Shown here: positions 15,498-19,004 of the stretch, in pieces | Layout: each line of letters opens with the position of its first letter | Numbering within the stretch: position 1 is the stretch's first letter | NCBI GenBank assembly: GCA_024277095.1 | Contig: JAJRVX010000226.1 | Coordinates: 1-19,004 of the forward strand | Length of the DNA: 19,004 nt | Source: DUEN01 sp024277095 | Lineage (GTDB): Bacteria; Chloroflexota; Anaerolineae; DUEN01 | Reading direction: 5' to 3' | The notes under the pieces: model-generated | What the model was told of the DNA's origin: nothing | Databases searched by the model: none | Seen by the model: the letters and a program-made list of their open reading frames with translations, nothing else | Made by a program: the position numbers and the translations under genes

Positions 15498-17156
15498 TCA
15501 CCGACGCAGGAAACGTCGTTCCAGCTCCTCCAGGCTCAGGGTGATGAAGGCCGGACGGCCATGTGGACAGACGGCCGGGGACCAGTGCGCGGCCATCTCG
15601 TCGACCAGCTTCTGCATCTGGTCGAAGGAGAGGATATCGCCAGCCTTGATGGCGGCCGTACAGGCCGCCCGCGCCGCCAGCGTCTCCCGCAATGCGGTCG
15701 CGTCAGACCATCTCCGGGAGGCGATCTCCTCGATCAGGGCGGTGATCAGATCGGCCAACGGCACCCGTGCCAGGGAGACCGGGAGGGACCGCAGAATCAA
15801 CACATCCTTGCCAAACGGCTCGATCTCGATGCCCAGATCGGCCAGCACGTCCAGATGCTCGGAGAGCACGGCCGCCTCACGCGAGGTGATGGGCAGACGG
15901 AAGGGCGGGCTCACCTCCTGGCGATGTTCCCCGCGCAGCAGCCGTTCGAAGAGGATGGCCTCATGCGCCGCGTGGGGATCGACGACCACCAGCCCCTCCG
16001 GCGATTGGGCCAGGATGTAGCTGTTGTGCAGCTGCCCCACCGCCCGCAGCGGGGAATCGGCGTGATAGCCCGGGCCAACCTCGCGAAGCTGCTCATACGC
16101 GGTATCCTGGGCGTACTCCCCGAAAGGCCACTCCATCGCGCTGGGCGTGCCATCCCGAGGGAACGGGTTCAACGCCTCCTCCACCGCCTGAGAGAGCGCC
16201 CAATAAATGGACCGCTCATGCATGAACCGCACCTCTGCCTTGGTGGGATGCACGTTCACGTCCACATAGACCGGGTCCATGTCGATGAACACGACGGCCA
16301 TGGGATGGCGGCCGAAAGGCAGCCGCCCCTCGTAGGGACGCTCCAGGGCGATGGCCAACAGCCCCGAGCGGACGGGACGACCGTTGACGTAGAAATGCTG
16401 GGCCTGGCGGCGCGCCCGGCCCAGGGAGGGCCGGGAGATGATCCCATGCACCCGGAGATCGGCGGCCGTCCACTGCAAGGGGACGCTCTCCTCCGCAAAC
16501 TCTCGGCCCAGGCAGATGGCGACCCGCTCCTGCAGCGTCCCGGCCGGAGCGACCAGCGTCTCCCGGCCATCCGCGGAGAAACGAAAGGCGACGCGCGGGT
16601 AAGCCAACGCGTAACGCACCACGGTGTTTCGACACAGCTCCGCCTCGCGCAGCGGGGACTTCAGAAACTTGCGCCGAGCCGGGGCGTTGTAGTACAGATT
16701 GGTGACGGTGACGCTACAACCGGCCGGGGAGGCGGCCGGCTCAACGGTGGTACGGCCATCCTGCACGGTGGCGTGGGTGCCCTCCAGCTCCTCGCGGGCG
16801 CGCGTGCGTAGGTCCACACGGCTGACGGCCGCGATGGCGGCCAGGGCCTCGCCGCGAAAGCCCAAAGTGCGCACGCGGTGGAGATCGAACACGGAGGCGA
16901 TCTTGGATGTTGCGAAGCGCTGGAAGGCCAGCGGCACATCCTCCCGCCGGATCCCCGTCCCGTCATCGGATACCCGGATCATCTCCAACCCGCCTTGGCG
17001 GATCTCCACCGAGATGGCAGTGGCTCCGGCATCCAGGGAGTTCTCGATCAGCTCTTTCACGACGGAGGCCGGACGTTCGATGACCTCTCCGGCCGCGATG
17101 CGCTCAGAGACGCTGGGATCCAGAACTCGGATACGAGCAGCTTCCGATTCCGTCAT
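15498..17156 (-). CDS. mutL: DNA mismatch repair protein MutL, endonuclease type
   Basis: MutL couples mismatch recognition by MutS to strand nicking and excision. The 552-residue protein has the GHKL ATPase motifs: IAAGEVIERPASVVKELIENSLDAGA (about 18-45), DDGTGI (about 63-68), FATSKI and TLGFRGEAL (about 97-105). It also has the VTNLYYNAPARRKF segment. The C-terminal domain carries DPHAAHEAILFE (near 393-404), which fits the metal-binding DxHAxxExxxxE endonuclease motif. It also has ACTAAIKAGD and CPHGRP, so it should nick DNA itself, as in bacteria without MutH. It is somewhat short because the linker between the two halves is brief. No mutS lies in the window. The ATG at 17156 follows GAGGAGAG at slightly long spacing. 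The gene follows the ParB-like gene on the same strand after an 89-base gap. Confidence 0.95.
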   Translation of the reverse strand: MTESEAARIRVLDPSVSERIAAGEVIERPASVVKELIENSLDAGATAISVEIRQGGLEMIRVSDDGTGIRREDVPLAFQRFATSKIASVFDLHRVRTLGFRGEALAAIAAVSRVDLRTRAREELEGTHATVQDGRTTVEPAASPAGCSVTVTNLYYNAPARRKFLKSPLREAELCRNTVVRYALAYPRVAFRFSADGRETLVAPAGTLQERVAICLGREFAEESVPLQWTAADLRVHGIISRPSLGRARRQAQHFYVNGRPVRSGLLAIALERPYEGRLPFGRHPMAVVFIDMDPVYVDVNVHPTKAEVRFMHERSIYWALSQAVEEALNPFPRDGTPSAMEWPFGEYAQDTAYEQLREVGPGYHADSPLRAVGQLHNSYILAQSPEGLVVVDPHAAHEAILFERLLRGEHRQEVSPPFRLPITSREAAVLSEHLDVLADLGIEIEPFGKDVLILRSLPVSLARVPLADLITALIEEIASRRWSDATALRETLAARAACTAAIKAGDILSFDQMQKLVDEMAAHWSPAVCPHGRPAFITLSLEELERRFLRR

Positions 17157-17245
17157 GACCTACGCACTCTCCTCAAACGTAATGGTAGAACACACGAGAT
17201 CGAGGGACGGCAACGCGCGCCCGCTCGATGATGCCCGGGTTGCGC

Positions 17246-18340
17246 TCATTCCACGACATCCATCCACCCCCACTCGGTGGGAAGCTGCACCGGGGAGACG
17301 TCCGTCTCCTCTTCCGGGATGGCGCCGCGATCCGCGCTGTCAATGGCGCTCATCGCCCCCTCCTCCGTCGGCAAGGCGACCACCTCTTCCCGCCGCAATC
17401 CGTCGGGGCCGGCGCCCAGGGCCATGGAGATGGTTCGGCGCAGCGTCTTCACCATCCGCTGCATCGGGAGATCGCTGTGCATCTTGGCGAACGCGGCCAC
17501 GGCCACATCAGGCTGGGGTGGCTCCTCCAGCCCATAGTGCGAACGCAGCTCCTCCCGATGATGGGTGATCCAGAGGTACAGATCCGCCTCCGTGCGCTCG
17601 GGGAACTCCCGCATTACCCCCAGCTCCCGGATCTTACGAACGATGGGCATGTACACGTTGTCATACCAGGAGGCGACCGCCTCTTCGTAAGGCACCTCCC
17701 CCTTCCGCTCCAGGCCGAGGTAGTAACGATGGACGTCGATGTGCTCCTTCAATGACGAGTAACGGCCGGACTCCGTCAGCCGTACGTCCGCTCCCGGACG
17801 GATCTCGTCCAGCTTCGTCTGTTGCAGAAATTCACGATACTCCACCTGTTGGATCAAGTCCTCCAGGTCAGTGCTCGCGGTGACGGAGATCCCCTCAGGA
17901 AGCGGGATCTCCGTCACATAAGCCTCGATCTCCTTCAGACCGCTGGCGCGCGCGACGGACACCCGATGGTTTCCATCCTTGACGAAGTACACCTCGCCAA
18001 CCTGGTATACTTCGATCGGGGGCAGCACCTCCAGGCGGTCCATGGCAGCGTGGATGTTGACCCAACGCTGGCGGCTGCTGCCCGCGCGAGGCAGGAACGC
18101 CCGCGTGAAATCCCGATATCGTCCCACGCTGCCGACGATCCGATCCAGAGGGATCATTTGTGTGCCGCGATCCACCTGCTGGTGCGCGCGCAGGATCCGC
18201 TGCACCTCATCGAAGGGCAGCAAGGCCGCTGAACGGCCTCTGATCGGAGCAAGCAACTCCTCCACGACGGCGCGCCGAGAGGCCTTCTCGAACTCCTGCT
18301 GTGACGCGAACCGGGAGAACGTGCTATCGCTTGGCATCAT
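17246..18340 (-). CDS. ParB-like (sulfiredoxin-fold) domain protein of unknown function
   Basis: The 364-residue soluble protein has a ParB/Srx-like N-terminal part. After a helical lead, MIPLDRIVGSVGRY (about 62-75) is followed by LPPIEVYQVGEVYFVKDGNHRVSVARASGLKEIEAYV (about 105-142). DGNHR corresponds to the G-x-HR nucleotide/phosphate-binding box of ParB N-domains. The rest lacks the helix-turn-helix that plasmid and chromosome ParB use to bind parS. It contains a conserved-looking region, HIDVHRYYLGLERKGEVPYEEAVASWYDNVY and FPERTEADLYLWITHHREELRSHYG (about 195-270), then an acidic variable tail. A role in chromosome segregation is therefore unlikely. It could be a nucleotide-binding or nucleotide-hydrolysing regulator. 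Start: two ATGs in a row (18340 and 18337) after AGGGGG. It is divergent from the glycosyltransferase and upstream of mutL. Confidence 0.7.
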   Translation of the reverse strand: MMPSDSTFSRFASQQEFEKASRRAVVEELLAPIRGRSAALLPFDEVQRILRAHQQVDRGTQMIPLDRIVGSVGRYRDFTRAFLPRAGSSRQRWVNIHAAMDRLEVLPPIEVYQVGEVYFVKDGNHRVSVARASGLKEIEAYVTEIPLPEGISVTASTDLEDLIQQVEYREFLQQTKLDEIRPGADVRLTESGRYSSLKEHIDVHRYYLGLERKGEVPYEEAVASWYDNVYMPIVRKIRELGVMREFPERTEADLYLWITHHREELRSHYGLEEPPQPDVAVAAFAKMHSDLPMQRMVKTLRRTISMALGAGPDGLRREEVVALPTEEGAMSAIDSADRGAIPEEETDVSPVQLPTEWGWMDVVE

Positions 18341-18392
18341 AGCCCCCTGGGGTCAAGCAGCCCCTACAGAGAATCCTCCTCGTCTATCCAAG

Positions 18393-18420
18393 ATGCGGCT
18401 CGTGCTCGCGAGTGCCGCAT
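18393..18420 (-). promoter_or_regulatory. Hairpin in the leader of the ParB-like gene
   Basis: ATGCGGC (18393-18399) pairs with GCCGCAT (18414-18420), and an inner TCG/CGA continues the stem. It lies about 53-80 bases upstream of the start codon, inside the predicted leader. It may be a regulatory structure. I recognise no riboswitch class. Confidence 0.4.
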
Positions 18421-18487
18421 GCCGGGGCCCTCGCCGCACATCCTCGAGAGATGAACATCCTCTATACAAGGAAGCCCTCCCTTCTTT

Positions 18488-18517
18488 ATGTTAGCATACC
18501 CGGTGCGCCGTGTCCAA
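18488..18517 (-). promoter_or_regulatory. Promoter of the ParB-like gene
   Basis: On the minus strand TTGGAC (complement of 18512-18517) and TAACAT (complement of 18488-18493) are 18 bases apart, with TG one base before the -10, an extended -10 form. The leader would be about 140 bases. The remaining intergenic DNA between 18341 and 18723 holds this promoter, the leader hairpin and the divergent promoter; I see no gene in it. Confidence 0.5.
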
Positions 18518-18654
18518 CGGGAACCATCACGAAGGAAAATCCTCCAAATTCTACGGGCCAATCCCCGGTCATGGCTACGCGCAAGGCTGCTGGGCGGAGG
18601 AAAGGGGAATGGATTTCACACCCGACTCGACGCCCGAGAGGCGCTTGTTTCCCC

Positions 18655-18684
18655 TTGGGAAAAATCCGATCCGTGTGCTAGAAT
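18655..18684 (+). promoter_or_regulatory. Promoter of the glycosyltransferase gene
   Basis: TTGGGA (18655-18660) and TAGAAT (18679-18684) are separated by 18 bases, about 32 bases before the ribosome site AGAGGAG that precedes ATG 18724. Confidence 0.5.
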
Positions 18685-18723
18685 AGCATCATCAGGTGCA
18701 CTGTATCGGCAGAGGAGCGAAAC

Positions 18724-19004
18724 ATGCCAGGGCCTACCATCGCAGTGATCGTGCCTACCTACAATGAACGGGAAAACCTGTCAGATCTGGTGAAGAGGAT
18801 CCTGGCGGTCCCCCTGGACATCCAGGTGATCGTGATCGACGACAATTCCCCGGACGGCACGGGGCAGATCGCAGATCAGCTAGCGATGGAAACCCAGCGC
18901 GTCAGCGTGATCCATCGGCCGAGGAAGCAGGGATTGGGCACCGCTTACGCCGCGGGGTTCCAACGGGCCCTGGGCCTGGGGGCGGAACGCATCCTCACCA
19001 TGGA
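18724..19004 (+). CDS. Polyprenol/dolichol-phosphate mannosyltransferase-like GT2 glycosyltransferase (partial)
   Basis: Only the first 93 residues lie in the window; the gene runs off the right edge. The visible part is a GT-A fold of family GT2: VIVPTYNERENL (about 8-19), VIDDNSPDGTG (about 37-47, binding the nucleotide-sugar) and RPRKQGLGTAYAAGF (about 69-83). The window ends at ILTM just where the metal-binding DxD would begin. This combination is typical of dolichol-phosphate-mannose synthase (Dpm1)-type enzymes, which make polyprenyl-phosphate-linked mannose or a similar sugar at the membrane for surface glycans or glycoproteins. Whether a C-terminal membrane domain is present cannot be seen. 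ATG 18724 has AGAGGAG seven bases upstream. Confidence 0.88.
   Translation, partial: MPGPTIAVIVPTYNERENLSDLVKRILAVPLDIQVIVIDDNSPDGTGQIADQLAMETQRVSVIHRPRKQGLGTAYAAGFQRALGLGAERILTM

Noticed and set aside
15561..16811. Long open frame on the plus strand opposite mutL
   Set aside because: mutL on the other strand has all family motifs, while this frame shows only low-complexity, Arg/His-rich sequence.
17246..18340. Chromosome-partitioning ParB
   Set aside because: There is no helix-turn-helix, no parA neighbour and no parS-like site that I could see. Only the N-terminal fold resembles ParB.

Overview
The window is high-GC chromosomal DNA from a bacterium that looks like a member of the Chloroflexota (Anaerolineae or a related class). 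This is inferred from style: exported proteins carry Thr/Pro-rich linkers of the TPTPT type, an ECF sigma factor is paired with an anti-sigma whose outer part is Pro/Ala-rich, cyclic-nucleotide-binding domains occur in tandem, and the tRNA does not encode CCA. No ribosomal or other phylogenetic marker is present, so the assignment is tentative. I see no phage, plasmid, CRISPR or defence genes. Most genes are housekeeping or envelope genes.

Left part (1-6.3 kb). Three plus-strand genes encode a VTT/DedA-like membrane protein, a small protein with a duplicated zinc-binding motif, and a protein-L-isoaspartate methyltransferase that appears to carry a lipoprotein signal. Converging on them, and overlapping the last one by 12 bases, are two minus-strand genes. 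These are a large membrane protein with a spermidine-synthase-like methyltransferase core, and argH. A phased heptamer repeat in inverted orientation fills the argH-membrane protein gap.

Middle (6.3-9.6 kb). A non-coding element of about 250 bp with matched terminal inverted repeats and a nested palindromic core (a MITE candidate) lies just upstream of the argH promoter. Beyond it is a minus-strand cluster: ECF sigma factor, transmembrane anti-sigma factor, and mutM (8-oxoguanine glycosylase). A tRNA-Leu(CAA) gene with a strong promoter is divergent from the sigma factor.

Right part (9.6-19 kb). Two adjacent plus-strand genes form the most unusual locus. One is an SH3-domain lipoprotein. The other is an 876-residue protein with four tandem cyclic-nucleotide-binding domains, one membrane helix, a TP-rich linker and an outer C-terminal domain. 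The two C-terminal domains appear related to each other, which suggests a cell-surface pair. Next come a glutamate-semialdehyde (P5C) dehydrogenase with its own promoter, a strong terminator shared with the convergent mutL, a ParB-like-domain protein, and, divergent from that, the start of a dolichol-phosphate-mannose-synthase-type glycosyltransferase cut by the window end.
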